Part shown: in pieces, positions 50,777-58,887 of the stretch
Position numbering within the stretch: the first letter of the stretch is position 1
Layout: each line of letters opens with the position of its first letter
Origin: Streptomyces ferrugineus
GTDB taxonomy: Bacteria > Actinomycetota > Actinomycetes > Streptomycetales > Streptomycetaceae
Length of the DNA: 64,000 bases
Assembly: GCF_015160855.1 (NCBI RefSeq)
Contig: NZ_CP063373.1
Span: forward strand, 8,531,001-8,595,000
Direction: 5' to 3'
The notes under the pieces: generated by a model
Database searches by the model: none
Told to the model about the DNA's origin: nothing
What the model saw: only the letters and a program-made list of their open reading frames with translations
Position numbers and translations under genes: made by a program

Positions 50777-51543
50777 GCGGTCGCGCCCCCTCCTCCCAGC
50801 GCGGCCACACGCGGCACGAAGGAGCGGCGCTCGGCGCGCGCCTCCGGGGAGCGGTGGGCGAGGGCCTTGCGCAGCTGCGAGCGGCCCCGGTGGATACGGG
50901 AGCGGACGGTGCCGAGCTTGACCCCGAGGGTCGCGGCGATCTCCTCGTACGACAGTCCTTCGATGTCGCACAGGACGACCGCGGCGCGGAACTCGGGCGC
51001 GAGGGTGTCGAGGGCCTGCTGGACGTCCGCGTCGAAGTGCGCGTCGTTGAAGATCTGCTGCGGCGTCGGCTCCTTGCTGGCCAGCCGCTCGGCGGCGTCG
51101 TCGCCCAGCGCGTCGAAGCGGATGCGCTGCTTGCGGCGGACCATGTCCAGGAAGAGGTTGGTGGTGATGCGGTGCAGCCAGCCCTCGAAGGTGCCCGGCG
51201 TGTACGTCGACAACGAGCGGAAGACACGGACGAAGACCTCCTGGGTGAGGTCCTCGGCGTCGTGCTGGTTGCCGGTCAGGCGATACGCCAGTCGGTAGAC
51301 GCGGCCGCTGTGCGTGCTGACGATCTCCTCCCAGGTGGGCGGAGTCCACGCCTGCCCGTCCGCGTCGCTGGAGAAGGTCGCGGTCTGGGCGTAGTCGCCG
51401 GCGTGGCTGTGGTCAGCGGTGTCGTTCACGGATTTCGGCCTGCCCGCCGATCCGAGGAAGCGCCGCAGCACTCCTCCCCGATCCACAGGCGCAGCCGCAC
51501 CTCCCCTGTCGGCTCTGGTGGTGTCCAGTGGAGCCCCTACCAT
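50773..51543 (-). CDS. ECF RNA polymerase sigma factor (mycobacterial SigE-like)
   Basis: 256 residues with an extended N-terminus (about 70 residues). Sigma region 2 (about 75-142) reads [31 protein letters not shown]; region 4 (about 185-235) reads [33 protein letters not shown] in pieces. It probably directs RNA polymerase to envelope-stress promoters, including its own (GGAAC-N18-GTT upstream). ATG 51543 has GAGGTGG 4-10 nt upstream. Its own gene, the anti-sigma gene and htrA/tatB follow in order. The Streptomyces protein named SigE is a different factor, so no symbol is given. Confidence 0.92.
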   Translation of the reverse strand: MVGAPLDTTRADRGGAAAPVDRGGVLRRFLGSAGRPKSVNDTADHSHAGDYAQTATFSSDADGQAWTPPTWEEIVSTHSGRVYRLAYRLTGNQHDAEDLTQEVFVRVFRSLSTYTPGTFEGWLHRITTNLFLDMVRRKQRIRFDALGDDAAERLASKEPTPQQIFNDAHFDADVQQALDTLAPEFRAAVVLCDIEGLSYEEIAATLGVKLGTVRSRIHRGRSQLRKALAHRSPEARAERRSFVPRVAALGGGGATA

Positions 51544-51691
51544 AGCCACCTCGCCCGTTAGCTCCGGATAAGCGGTTTTACGAGAATTTGATCTGGGCTG
51601 ACACGGCTGGTGCGCCTGCGTCTGCAGTTGCTCGCGGCCCTGCCCGTCATCGTGATCCAACTGTGTCCCCCCGCTCGTCTTCCCACCCTTC

Positions 51692-51720
51692 TAAACGCCC
51701 GGTCCCATCTGCGGGTTCCC
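51692..51720 (-). promoter_or_regulatory. ECF-type promoter GGAAC-N18-GTT before the sigma gene
   Basis: On the minus strand GGGAACC (51720-51714) is followed 16-18 nt later by CGTTTA (51697-51692), i.e. GGAAC, 18 nt, GTT. This matches the consensus of SigE/SigH/SigR-type ECF factors. Start would be near 51685, about 140 nt upstream of the sigma ATG, allowing autoregulation. Confidence 0.7.
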
Positions 51721-51772
51721 GCCCGCAACGGATACAGTCACGCCCAGGCAACCACGGGGACAGGAGAGGGCC

Positions 51773-52405
51773 ATTACCGGCAACCGGCAGACGAGCTGGG
51801 CGTTCGCCGACGCCTACGTCGCCGAGGACGACGTCCTGCGCTGGGCCCGGGACCGGGCCCGTGAGGCGGGGCTGCGCTCGGTGTCGCCCGGCACGGGCGC
51901 CGCGCTGCGGTTGCTCGCCGCCACCGTGGACGCGAAGGCGGTCGCGGAGATCGGCACCGGCACCGGCGTCTCCGGTATCCACCTCCTGCACGGCATGCGC
52001 CCCGACGGCGTCCTGACCACGGTCGACCCCGAACCGGAGCACCAGCAGTTCGCCCGCCAGGCCTTCCGCGCCTGCGGCTTCGCCAGCAACCGCGCCCGCT
52101 TCATCCCGGGCCGCGCCCTGGACGTCCTGCCGCGTCTCGCGGACGCCGGCTACGACCTCGTCTTCTGTGACGGCGACCGGCTGGAGTTCCTCGACTATCT
52201 CGCTGAATCGTTGCGCCTGCTGCGTCCGGGTGGCCTCGTCGTCTTCGAGGGCGTCTTCGCCAACGGCCGCACGGTCGACTCCGGCCCACAGCCCACCGAG
52301 GTCATACGCATCCGGGAGCTGCTGCGCGCGGTGCGCGAGAGCCAGGAGCTGGTGCCGTCGCTGCTGCCGGTCGGGGACGGGCTGCTGTGCGCCGTCAAGC
52401 GGTGA
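51773..52405 (+). CDS. O-methyltransferase family 3, probable ATT start
   Basis: 210 residues. SAM-binding motif AEIGTGTGVSG (58-68), followed by DGVLTTVDPEPEH, DLVFCDGDRLEFLDYL and RPGGLVVFEG, the class I O-methyltransferase (CCoAOMT/COMT-like) pattern. The first in-frame GTG (51881) would remove the helical N-terminus (NRQTSWAFADAYVAEDD) that such proteins share, and no ATG/GTG/TTG occurs between the stop at 51692 and that GTG. ATT at 51773 has AGGAG 6 nt upstream and gives MTGNRQTSW. Acceptor unknown. Divergent from the sigma gene, as in mycobacteria. Confidence 0.85.
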   Translation: MTGNRQTSWAFADAYVAEDDVLRWARDRAREAGLRSVSPGTGAALRLLAATVDAKAVAEIGTGTGVSGIHLLHGMRPDGVLTTVDPEPEHQQFARQAFRACGFASNRARFIPGRALDVLPRLADAGYDLVFCDGDRLEFLDYLAESLRLLRPGGLVVFEGVFANGRTVDSGPQPTEVIRIRELLRAVRESQELVPSLLPVGDGLLCAVKR

Positions 52406-52447
52406 GCGCCTGACGGGCGAAGTACAGCGACCCGGCACATACAGCGA

Positions 52448-52473
52448 CCCCGGCACCATGTGCGATGCCGGGG
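52448..52473. terminator. Candidate hairpin terminator
   Basis: CCCCGGCA (52448-52455) pairs with TGCCGGGG (52466-52473), 10-nt loop, between the convergent methyltransferase and DUF3117 genes. Confidence 0.6.
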
Positions 52474-52501
52474 CCGCCGAAAGGGTAGGGTCGCTGCCGC
52501 C

Positions 52502-52669
52502 TCAGCCGACGACCTTCTTGAGGGCGTCGCCGAGCGCGTCGGCCTCGTCCGGGGTCAGCTCGACGACGAGCCGACCGCCGCCTTCGAGCGGAACGCGCAT
52601 GACGATGCCCCGCCCCTCCTTGGTCACCTCGAGCGGGCCATCGCCCGTCCGCGGCTTCATGGCCGCCAT
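52502..52669 (-). CDS. DUF3117 family small protein
   Basis: 55 residues, MAAMKPRTGDGPLEVTKEG start, EGGGRLVVELTPDEADALGDALKKVVG end: the complete DUF3117 family, highly conserved in actinobacteria. ATG 52669 has AGGAAGGGG 6-14 nt upstream. Function unknown. The upstream 58-81 nt contain a perfect 9-bp hairpin (52727-52750). In mycobacteria this gene also lies between the sigE region and tagA. Confidence 0.9.
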   Translation of the reverse strand: MAAMKPRTGDGPLEVTKEGRGIVMRVPLEGGGRLVVELTPDEADALGDALKKVVG

Positions 52670-53043
52670 GCTCGTTCCCCTTCCTGAAACCAGCTCATCG
52701 CCAAGCCGACGGCCCCATGGAGGGCACGCGTGTCTGGCATGAGACACGCGACACCGGCATCGAACACATTGCTTCCAAGCCATTATCCCGCATCTCAGGA
52801 CCCGATGACCAACATCAGTCGGCATCGCTTGGGCAACGCGCGCGAGCAAAACCACTCAATTCGGCGATGTGACTGCGATACTGCGCCACCGCACGCACTT
52901 CGGCCGAACGAAACCGGACACACATTCTTTGACGCAGGTCACACGTCCGGTCAGGGCCGTTGTCGGTGATCTCCGCCATGCTGTCCTTCAGACAAGTGCG
53001 TACCGACGAGTACGTCCCGATCCGCGACCCGAGGGGATACGCC
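52670..53043. other. 374-bp divergent promoter region
   Basis: No gene seen. The hairpin CGCGTGTCT-ggcatg-AGACACGCG (52727-52750) lies in the DUF3117 leader, and a GATAAT hexamer occurs on the minus strand at 52787-52782. On the + strand TTGACG (around 52930) is a possible -35 for the enoyl-CoA hydratase gene without a clear -10. The region 52760-52940 is less GC-rich than its neighbours. Confidence 0.45.
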
Positions 53044-53847
53044 ATGGCCGACACCGTGCTCTACGAGGTGAGCGACGGACTCGCGACGATCACGCTGAAC
53101 CGCCCCGAGGCGATGAACGCGCTGAACATCGCGGCCAAGGTCGCTCTGCGGGACGCGGTCCGGGCCGCGGCGGGCGACGACGCCGTACGGGCCGTGCTGC
53201 TGACCGCGGCCGGGGAGCGGGCGTTCTGCGTGGGCCAGGACCTCAAGGAGCACATCGGGCTGCTGGCGGCGGACCGGGAGACCGGCTCGGGGCAGACCAT
53301 GAGCACCGTCCGCGAGCACTACAACCCGATCGTGCGGGCACTGACCGGGATGCGGAAGCCGGTGGTGGCCGGGGTGAACGGGGTCGCGGCCGGGGCCGGC
53401 TTCGGCTTCGCCCTCGCGGCGGACTACCGGGTGGTGGCGGACACGGCGGCCTTCAACACCTCGTTCGCCGGGGTGGCGCTGACCGCGGACTCCGGGATCT
53501 CCTGGACGCTGCCGCGCGTCGTCGGCCCGGGCCGCGCCGCCGACCTGCTGCTCTTCCCGCGGAACATCAAGGCCCAGGAGGCGTACGAGCTGGGGATCGC
53601 GAACCGGCTGGTACCCGCGGGGTCGCTGCGCGAGGAGGCCGAGAAGGTGGCGCGGGCGCTCGCCGGGGGGCCGACGGTGGCGTACGGGGCGATCAAGGAG
53701 GCGATGGCGTTCGGGTTGTCGCACTCCCTCGAGGAGACCCTGGAGAAGGAGGACGAGCTGCAGACGCGCGCGGGGGCGTCGGAGGACCACGCGATCGCCG
53801 TGCAGGCCTTCGTCAACAAGGAGAAGCCGAAGTACCTGGGCCGATGA
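53044..53847 (+). CDS. Enoyl-CoA hydratase/isomerase family protein
   Basis: 267 residues, crotonase fold: ITLNRPEAMNALN, the oxyanion-hole segment GERAFCVGQDLKEH, and KPVVAGVNGVAAGAGFGFALAADYRV. It likely acts in fatty-acid or aromatic acyl-CoA degradation (paaG-like or general beta-oxidation); the acyl substrate cannot be inferred. The Asp/Glu pair that defines hydratases is not clear, so isomerase is possible. ATG 53044 follows GAGGGG by 8 nt. The frame is open 28 codons upstream. It stands alone between divergent and convergent neighbours. Confidence 0.88.
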   Translation: MADTVLYEVSDGLATITLNRPEAMNALNIAAKVALRDAVRAAAGDDAVRAVLLTAAGERAFCVGQDLKEHIGLLAADRETGSGQTMSTVREHYNPIVRALTGMRKPVVAGVNGVAAGAGFGFALAADYRVVADTAAFNTSFAGVALTADSGISWTLPRVVGPGRAADLLLFPRNIKAQEAYELGIANRLVPAGSLREEAEKVARALAGGPTVAYGAIKEAMAFGLSHSLEETLEKEDELQTRAGASEDHAIAVQAFVNKEKPKYLGR

Positions 53848-53885
53848 GCTGTGCCGGCGCCTGCCGTCACGCCTGCCGACGCGCC

Positions 53886-54473
53886 TTAAGGGGCGCTTCT
53901 CGCCACGCAGGTCTCCAGGTGGTCGTCGACCAGGCCGCACGCCTGCATCAGGGCGTATGCCGTCGTCGGGCCCACGAAGCGCAGGCCGCGCTTCTTCAGG
54001 GCCTTGGACAGGGCCGTCGACTCCGGGGTGACCGCCGGGACGTCCGCCAGGCTCTTCGGGGTCGGGCGGGTCGCCGGGTCCGGGGCGTGGGACCAGATCA
54101 GTTCGTCCAGGTCGCCCGGGGCCCAGTCGGCCAGCACGCGCGCGTTGGCGAGGGTCGCGTCGATCTTGGCCCGATTTCGGATGATGCCCTCGTCGGCGAG
54201 GAGGCGGTCCCGGTCGGCGTCGGTGAAGGTCGCGACCTTGGCGATCTCGAACCCCGCGAAGGCGGTACGGAAGCCCGGGCGGCGGCGCAGGATGGTGATC
54301 CAGGACAGGCCGGACTGGAAGGCCTCCAGGCTGAGGCGTTCGTAGAGCGCGTCGTCGCCGTGGACCGGGCGGCCCCACTCCTCGTCGTGGTACGCCACGT
54401 AGTCCGGGGTGGACAGGGCCCAGGGGCAGCGCAGGGCGCCGTCCGGGCCCGCGAGGGCCGTGCCGTCACTCAC
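53886..54473 (-). CDS. DNA-3-methyladenine glycosylase I (TagA-like)
   Basis: 195 residues. The HhH-GPD-related TagI family: RCPWALSTPDYVAYHDEEWGRP, SLEAFQSGLSWITILRRRPGFR, IIRNRAKIDATLANAR and GLRFVGPTTAYALMQACGLVDDH. A His/Cys/Cys-type zinc site near the termini (Cys16, His28-region, C-terminal His and Cys in HLETC) fits the family. It excises 3-methyladenine to start base excision repair. The ATG overlaps the DivIVA-domain gene stop (ATGA), so the two are coupled. Confidence 0.93.
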   Translation of the reverse strand: MSDGTALAGPDGALRCPWALSTPDYVAYHDEEWGRPVHGDDALYERLSLEAFQSGLSWITILRRRPGFRTAFAGFEIAKVATFTDADRDRLLADEGIIRNRAKIDATLANARVLADWAPGDLDELIWSHAPDPATRPTPKSLADVPAVTPESTALSKALKKRGLRFVGPTTAYALMQACGLVDDHLETCVARSAP

Positions 54474-54826
54474 TGCTGGTCCTCCTGGGCGGGCTTGTCC
54501 ATGGAGACATGGCCGGCCGACGACCGGGCCCCGGCCAGCGCGGACTCCAGGTCGGCGATCCGGGCGTCGCGCTCGGCCAGCTCGGCGCCGAGGCGGCTGA
54601 GGGCGTCGTCGACGTCGGCCATGCGGTAGCCGCGGGCGGCCAGCGGGAAGCGGAGACTCTCGACGTCGGCGCGGTCGACCGGGCGGTCCGGGGGCAGCGG
54701 GTCCTCGAGGCGCTCGGGCACGGCCTCCGGCAGCGGGCCGTCGCCCTCGCCGCCGCCCACCACGGCGAGGGTCACCGCGGCGACCACGACGGCCAGCGCG
54801 ACGACCAGGAACAGGAACATAACCAT
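54470..54826 (-). CDS. DivIVA-domain membrane protein
   Basis: 118 residues. One N-terminal membrane helix (MFLFLVVALAVVVAAVTLAVV) is followed by an acidic linker and a DivIVA-like segment SLRFPLAARGYRMADVDDALSRLGAELAERDARIADLESAL in pieces, ending in a coiled coil. Such proteins mark curved membrane or cell poles and division sites. GTGGGGG precedes ATG 54826. Coupled to the 3-methyladenine glycosylase gene, an arrangement also known in mycobacteria. Divergent from folP. Confidence 0.85.
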   Translation of the reverse strand: MVMFLFLVVALAVVVAAVTLAVVGGGEGDGPLPEAVPERLEDPLPPDRPVDRADVESLRFPLAARGYRMADVDDALSRLGAELAERDARIADLESALAGARSSAGHVSMDKPAQEDQQ

Positions 54827-54965
54827 CGCTGTGGCCCCCACGGTCGGTGAATGCGTGCGGTCGAGTGTGTCAGGGTCCGATCGTGCCATGCGACTCTGAC
54901 AGTTAGGGTCGCAGGCGGCCCGAAGGCCAGGACGTACCAGGACGCTCAAGGAGAGGTCACAGGGG

Positions 54966-55826
54966 ATGCTCAGGCTGGGCAGGCGCGAGTTCGAGGCGCA
55001 CGAGCCGGTGATCATGGCGATCGTGAACCGGACCCCGGACTCCTTCTACGACCAAGGGGCGACGTTCCGTGACGAGCCGGCCCTCGCGCGCGTGGAGCAG
55101 GCCGTGGCCGAGGGTGCGGCGATCATCGACGTCGGTGGGGTCAAGGCCGGGCCGGGGGAAGAGGTGACCGCCGAGGAGGAGGCGCGGCGCACGGTCGGGT
55201 TCGTGGCGGAGGTGCGGCGGCGGTTTCCGGATGTCGTGATCAGCGTGGACACCTGGCGGGCCGAGGTGGGGGCGGCGGTGTGCGAGGCGGGGGCGGATCT
55301 GCTGAACGACGCGTGGGGTGGGGTCGATCCCGGGCTGGCGGAGGTCGCCGCGCGGTACGGGGTGGGGTTGGTGTGTACGCATGCCGGGGGCGCGGAGCCC
55401 CGGACTCGGCCGCATCGGGTGGCGTACGACGATGTCATGGCCGACATTCTGCGGGTGACCGTGGGGTTGGCGGAGCGGGCGCTGGCGCTGGGGGTGCCGA
55501 GGGAGTCGATCCTCATCGACCCCGGGCACGACTTCGGGAAGAACACCCGGCACAGCCTGGAGGCGACTCGGCGGCTGGGGGAGATGGTGGAGACGGGGTG
55601 GCCGGTGCTGGTGTCCCTGTCCAACAAGGACTTCGTCGGGGAGACGTTGGACAAGCCCGTGAAGGAGCGGGTGGTGGGGACGTTGGCGACGACCGCGGTC
55701 TCCGCGTGGCTGGGGGCGCAGGTGTACCGGGTGCACGAGGTGGCGGAGACCCGCCAGGTGCTGGACATGGTGGCGTCGATCGCGGGGCATCGCCGGCCGG
55801 CGGTCGCGCGGCGGGGGTTGGCATAG
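54966..55826 (+). CDS. folP2: Dihydropteroate synthase-like protein (FolP2 type)
   Basis: 286 residues with the DHPS TIM-barrel: IMAIVNRTPDSF, AIIDVGG, LLNDAWGG, LIDPGHDFGKN and the terminal VHEV. But pABA/pterin motifs are altered: the STRPG loop reads VKAGPG and the SRK loop reads SNKDF. These match FolP2, which is reported to lack DHPS activity in mycobacteria, so a role beyond folate is likely. ATG 54966 follows AAGGAGAGG by about 10 nt. Divergent from the DivIVA gene and convergent with the LOG gene. Confidence 0.85.
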   Translation: MLRLGRREFEAHEPVIMAIVNRTPDSFYDQGATFRDEPALARVEQAVAEGAAIIDVGGVKAGPGEEVTAEEEARRTVGFVAEVRRRFPDVVISVDTWRAEVGAAVCEAGADLLNDAWGGVDPGLAEVAARYGVGLVCTHAGGAEPRTRPHRVAYDDVMADILRVTVGLAERALALGVPRESILIDPGHDFGKNTRHSLEATRRLGEMVETGWPVLVSLSNKDFVGETLDKPVKERVVGTLATTAVSAWLGAQVYRVHEVAETRQVLDMVASIAGHRRPAVARRGLA

Positions 55827-55878
55827 GAGCCTTTCCTCGCCCCCGCCGCCCCTCAACCGCCGGACGGGCTGGTGCGGG

Positions 55879-56634
55879 CTAGCGGCCCGCCTCCTTCGAG
55901 ACCAGGGCGACCGCCTCCTGTACGTCGTCCGTGACGTGGAACAGGAGGAGGTCCTTTTCCGAGGCCTTGCCCTGGGCCACGAGGGTGTTGTTGAGCCAGT
56001 CGACCAGGCCGCCCCAGTACGCGCTGCCGAACAGGACGATCGGGAAGCGGGTGACCTTCTGGGTCTGGACGAGGGTGAGGGCCTCGAAGAGTTCGTCGAG
56101 GGTGCCGAGGCCGCCGGGGAGGACCACGAAACCCTGGGCGTACTTGACGAACATCATCTTGCGGACGAAGAAGTACCGGAAGTTCAGGCCGATGTCGACG
56201 TACGGGTTGAGGCCCTGCTCGAAGGGCAGCTCGATGCCGAGGCCGACCGATGTGCCGCCCGCCTCGCACGCGCCCTTGTTGGCCGCCTCCATCGCGCCGG
56301 GCCCGCCGCCGGTGATCACCGCCCAGCCGGCTTCGACCAGCCCTCGGCCGAGCTTCACTCCGGCGTCGTACTCGGGAGAGTCGACCGGTGTGCGCGAGGA
56401 GCCGAACACGCTGATCGCCGGGGGGAGTTCGGCGAGGGTGCCGAAGCCCTCGATGAACTCCGACTGGATGCGCAGGACTCGCCAGGGGTCCGTGTGGACC
56501 CAGTCGGAGGGCCCGCCCGCGTCCAGCAGCCGCTGGTCCGTGGTGCTCGCGGTCACCTGGCCGCGCCGCCTGAGGACCGGTCCCAGCCGCTGCTCCTCCG
56601 GTGGCCTCTTGCCCTCGGGGTTGCCGGTAGCCAT
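55879..56634 (-). CDS. LOG family protein (cytokinin riboside monophosphate phosphoribohydrolase type)
   Basis: 251 residues. The GSSRTP segment, GGGPGAMEAANKGA and PGGLGTLDELFEALTLVQ (PGGxGTxxE) motif define the LOG/lysine-decarboxylase-like family, which removes ribose phosphate from nucleotides such as AMP or cytokinin ribotides. Cytosolic. ATG 56634 is preceded by GGAGGGAG. Order beside folP2 and dapE is shared with mycobacteria. Biological substrate in Streptomyces unknown. Confidence 0.92.
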   Translation of the reverse strand: MATGNPEGKRPPEEQRLGPVLRRRGQVTASTTDQRLLDAGGPSDWVHTDPWRVLRIQSEFIEGFGTLAELPPAISVFGSSRTPVDSPEYDAGVKLGRGLVEAGWAVITGGGPGAMEAANKGACEAGGTSVGLGIELPFEQGLNPYVDIGLNFRYFFVRKMMFVKYAQGFVVLPGGLGTLDELFEALTLVQTQKVTRFPIVLFGSAYWGGLVDWLNNTLVAQGKASEKDLLLFHVTDDVQEAVALVSKEAGR

Positions 56635-56733
56635 GTAGCGCTCCCTCCGCTTGCCGGGTCTTTCCACCTCAGCGTAGATCCACGCGGGTTACGGACGGGG
56701 GACGTGGGCATGTCCGCCATGAAGCGCCCTGCG

Positions 56734-57813
56734 CTACGCCGTCAGCCACGCCCTCAGCCGCTCCTCGCCCGCGAGGATCTTCGCCGTCTCCACGCGCTCG
56801 TCCCGCTTGTGCGCCAAGTGCGGGTTGCCGGGGCCGTAGTTGACCGCCGGGACGCCCAGGGACGAGAAACGGGAGACGTCCGTCCAGCCGTACTTGGGGC
56901 GGGGGGTGCCTCCGACCGCCTCCATGAACGCCGCCGCCGCGGGGTGGGAGAGGCCCGGGAGCGCGCCGCCGCTGTGGTCGTCGATCACGAACTCCTCGAC
57001 CCTGCAGTCGGCGAAGACCTCGCGGACGTGCGCGATGGCCTCCTCCTCCGTGCGGTCCGGTGCGTAGCGGAAGTTGACGGTCACGACGCATTCGTCCGGG
57101 ATGACGTTGCCCGCCACGCCGCCCGAGATGCCGACCGCGTTCAGGCCCTCGCGGTACTCCAGGCCGTCGATCAGCGGGTATCGCGGTTCGTACGACGCCA
57201 GGCGAGCCAGGATCGGCGCCGCGGCGTGGATCGCGTTCGAGCCCATCCAGGCGCGCGCGGAGTGGGCGCGCTCGCCCCTGGTCTTGAGCAGCACCCTGAG
57301 CGTGCCCTGGCAGCCGCCCTCCACCTCGCCGTCCGACGGCTCGAGGAGCACCGCGAAGTCGCCCTCCAGCCACTCCGGGCGGGCCTCGGCCACATGCCGC
57401 AGGCCGTTGAGGTCGGCGGCCACCTCTTCGTTGTCGTAGAAGACGAAGGTCAGGTCGCGGTTGGGGGCCGGGACCGTCGCCGCGATGCGGAGCTGGACCG
57501 CCACGCCGGACTTCATGTCGCAGGTGCCGCAGCCCCACAGGACCCCGTCCTCGTCCAGCCTGGACGGGACGTTGTCCGCGATCGGCACCGTGTCGATGTG
57601 CCCGGCGAGGATCACGCGCTCCGGCCGGCCGAGGTTCGTGCGGGCCACGACGTTGTTCCCGTACCGGTCGACCGTGAGGTGCGGCAGGGCGCGCAGGGCG
57701 GTCTCGATGGCGTCCGCGAGGGGCTGTTCGGTGCCGCTGACGGAGGGGAAGTCGACGAGCTGCGCGGTGAGCTTCGCGGCGTCCAGCGTGAGGTCAAGGG
57801 AGGTGTCGGCCAT
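56734..57813 (-). CDS. dapE: Succinyl-diaminopimelate desuccinylase DapE
   Basis: 359 residues, M20 family. ILAGHIDTVP (metal His and Asp), WGCGTCDMKSG (bridging Asp), YDNEEVAADLNG (catalytic Glu) and a lid domain are seen. It hydrolyses N-succinyl-LL-diaminopimelate in lysine and peptidoglycan precursor synthesis. Compared with the M20 dipeptidase at 1.4 kb it has the DapE-specific WGCGTCDMK motif. ATG 57813. A dapC-like gene lies 2 kb further right, so much of the succinylase pathway is local. Confidence 0.93.
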   Translation of the reverse strand: MADTSLDLTLDAAKLTAQLVDFPSVSGTEQPLADAIETALRALPHLTVDRYGNNVVARTNLGRPERVILAGHIDTVPIADNVPSRLDEDGVLWGCGTCDMKSGVAVQLRIAATVPAPNRDLTFVFYDNEEVAADLNGLRHVAEARPEWLEGDFAVLLEPSDGEVEGGCQGTLRVLLKTRGERAHSARAWMGSNAIHAAAPILARLASYEPRYPLIDGLEYREGLNAVGISGGVAGNVIPDECVVTVNFRYAPDRTEEEAIAHVREVFADCRVEEFVIDDHSGGALPGLSHPAAAAFMEAVGGTPRPKYGWTDVSRFSSLGVPAVNYGPGNPHLAHKRDERVETAKILAGEERLRAWLTA

Positions 57814-57909
57814 GGTGCCGACCCTAACGCGCCAGGCCGTCGCCCCACTTTTCCCACCGTTTTTCCACAGCGCTCATACTCCCCAGTAACCTCAGCTACC
57901 TTGTAGGGC

Positions 57910-58887
57910 GTGCCAGAGCCGTCACCTTCTCCCAAGCGCCGTGGCCGCCTCCTCCGCAGCGGGGCGGCCTTCATGGTCCTGCTCGCCGTCGCGGGTTATC
58001 TCGTGGTGCAGTACGTCACCGGAGGCACGGGAGCCCCGGGCTGTGACGTCGTGTCCGGCAAGGGGGACGCGGCCAGATACGAGTTCACGCCGGAGCAGGC
58101 GGTGAACGCGGCGACGATCGCCGCCGTCGGCACCGGCCGCGGGCTGCCCGAGCGGGCCGTGACGATCGCGCTCGCCACCGCGCTCCAGGAGTCGGGGCTG
58201 CGCAACATCGACCACGGCGACCGCGACTCGCTGGGCCTGTTCCAGCAGCGGCCCTCGCAGGGCTGGGGCACACAGGAGGAGATCCTCGACCCGATCTACT
58301 CGGCGGGCATCTTCTACGAGCACCTGGTCAAGGTCCCCGACTACCTGCGGCTGCCCCTCACCGTCGCCGCACAGCGCGTTCAGCGCAGCGGTTTCCCGGA
58401 GGCGTACGCCAAGCACGAGCCGGGCGCGACACTGCTCGCCGCCGCGCTCACCGGGCGTTCGGCGGCCACGCTGACCTGCGAGGGGCGCCCCGGCGCCACC
58501 CTGGCCGCGGGGGCGGACTCGGTACGGGACGCCCTGCTGCGGGACTTCGGGCGCGACGCGCTGCAGCCGGCCGCGGCGGAGGTGGGCGGCGCGAAGGCCG
58601 CGGCCTCGCCCACCCCGTCCGTGATCAAGCAGGACGACCGGACCGTCGTACTGCCGGTCCCCACCGACGAGGACGCCGGCGCCGGGCGCAGTGCGACCGA
58701 ACGCGGGTGGCAGCTGGCCCACTGGGCCGTGGCCAACGCCTCCGATCTGCACATCAAGCGGGTGTCGTACGCCGGGCGGGTGTGGACCGCCGGGAACACC
58801 GACAGCCAGTGGCGCCCGATCACCGCGCCGGGCGCCCCGGGGGCCGGGAGCGGCTCGGGTTCGGTCCGCATCGTGACGGCTGCGTAG
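57910..58887 (+). CDS. Membrane-anchored lysozyme-like (transglycosylase-fold) protein
   Basis: 325 residues. A basic N-terminus and one membrane anchor (FMVLLAVAGYLVVQYV) precede an extracytoplasmic domain with QESGLRNIDHGDRDSLGLFQQRPSQGWG in pieces, typical of lysozyme-like domains in actinobacterial cell-wall proteins (catalytic Glu in QESGLRN). Homologues are sometimes mislabelled heavy-metal transporters; no metal motif is seen. GTG 57910 has no clear Shine-Dalgarno; TACCTT (57897-57902) ends 7 nt upstream, suggesting a leaderless transcript. Function inferred: peptidoglycan turnover. Confidence 0.75.
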   Translation: MPEPSPSPKRRGRLLRSGAAFMVLLAVAGYLVVQYVTGGTGAPGCDVVSGKGDAARYEFTPEQAVNAATIAAVGTGRGLPERAVTIALATALQESGLRNIDHGDRDSLGLFQQRPSQGWGTQEEILDPIYSAGIFYEHLVKVPDYLRLPLTVAAQRVQRSGFPEAYAKHEPGATLLAAALTGRSAATLTCEGRPGATLAAGADSVRDALLRDFGRDALQPAAAEVGGAKAAASPTPSVIKQDDRTVVLPVPTDEDAGAGRSATERGWQLAHWAVANASDLHIKRVSYAGRVWTAGNTDSQWRPITAPGAPGAGSGSGSVRIVTAA

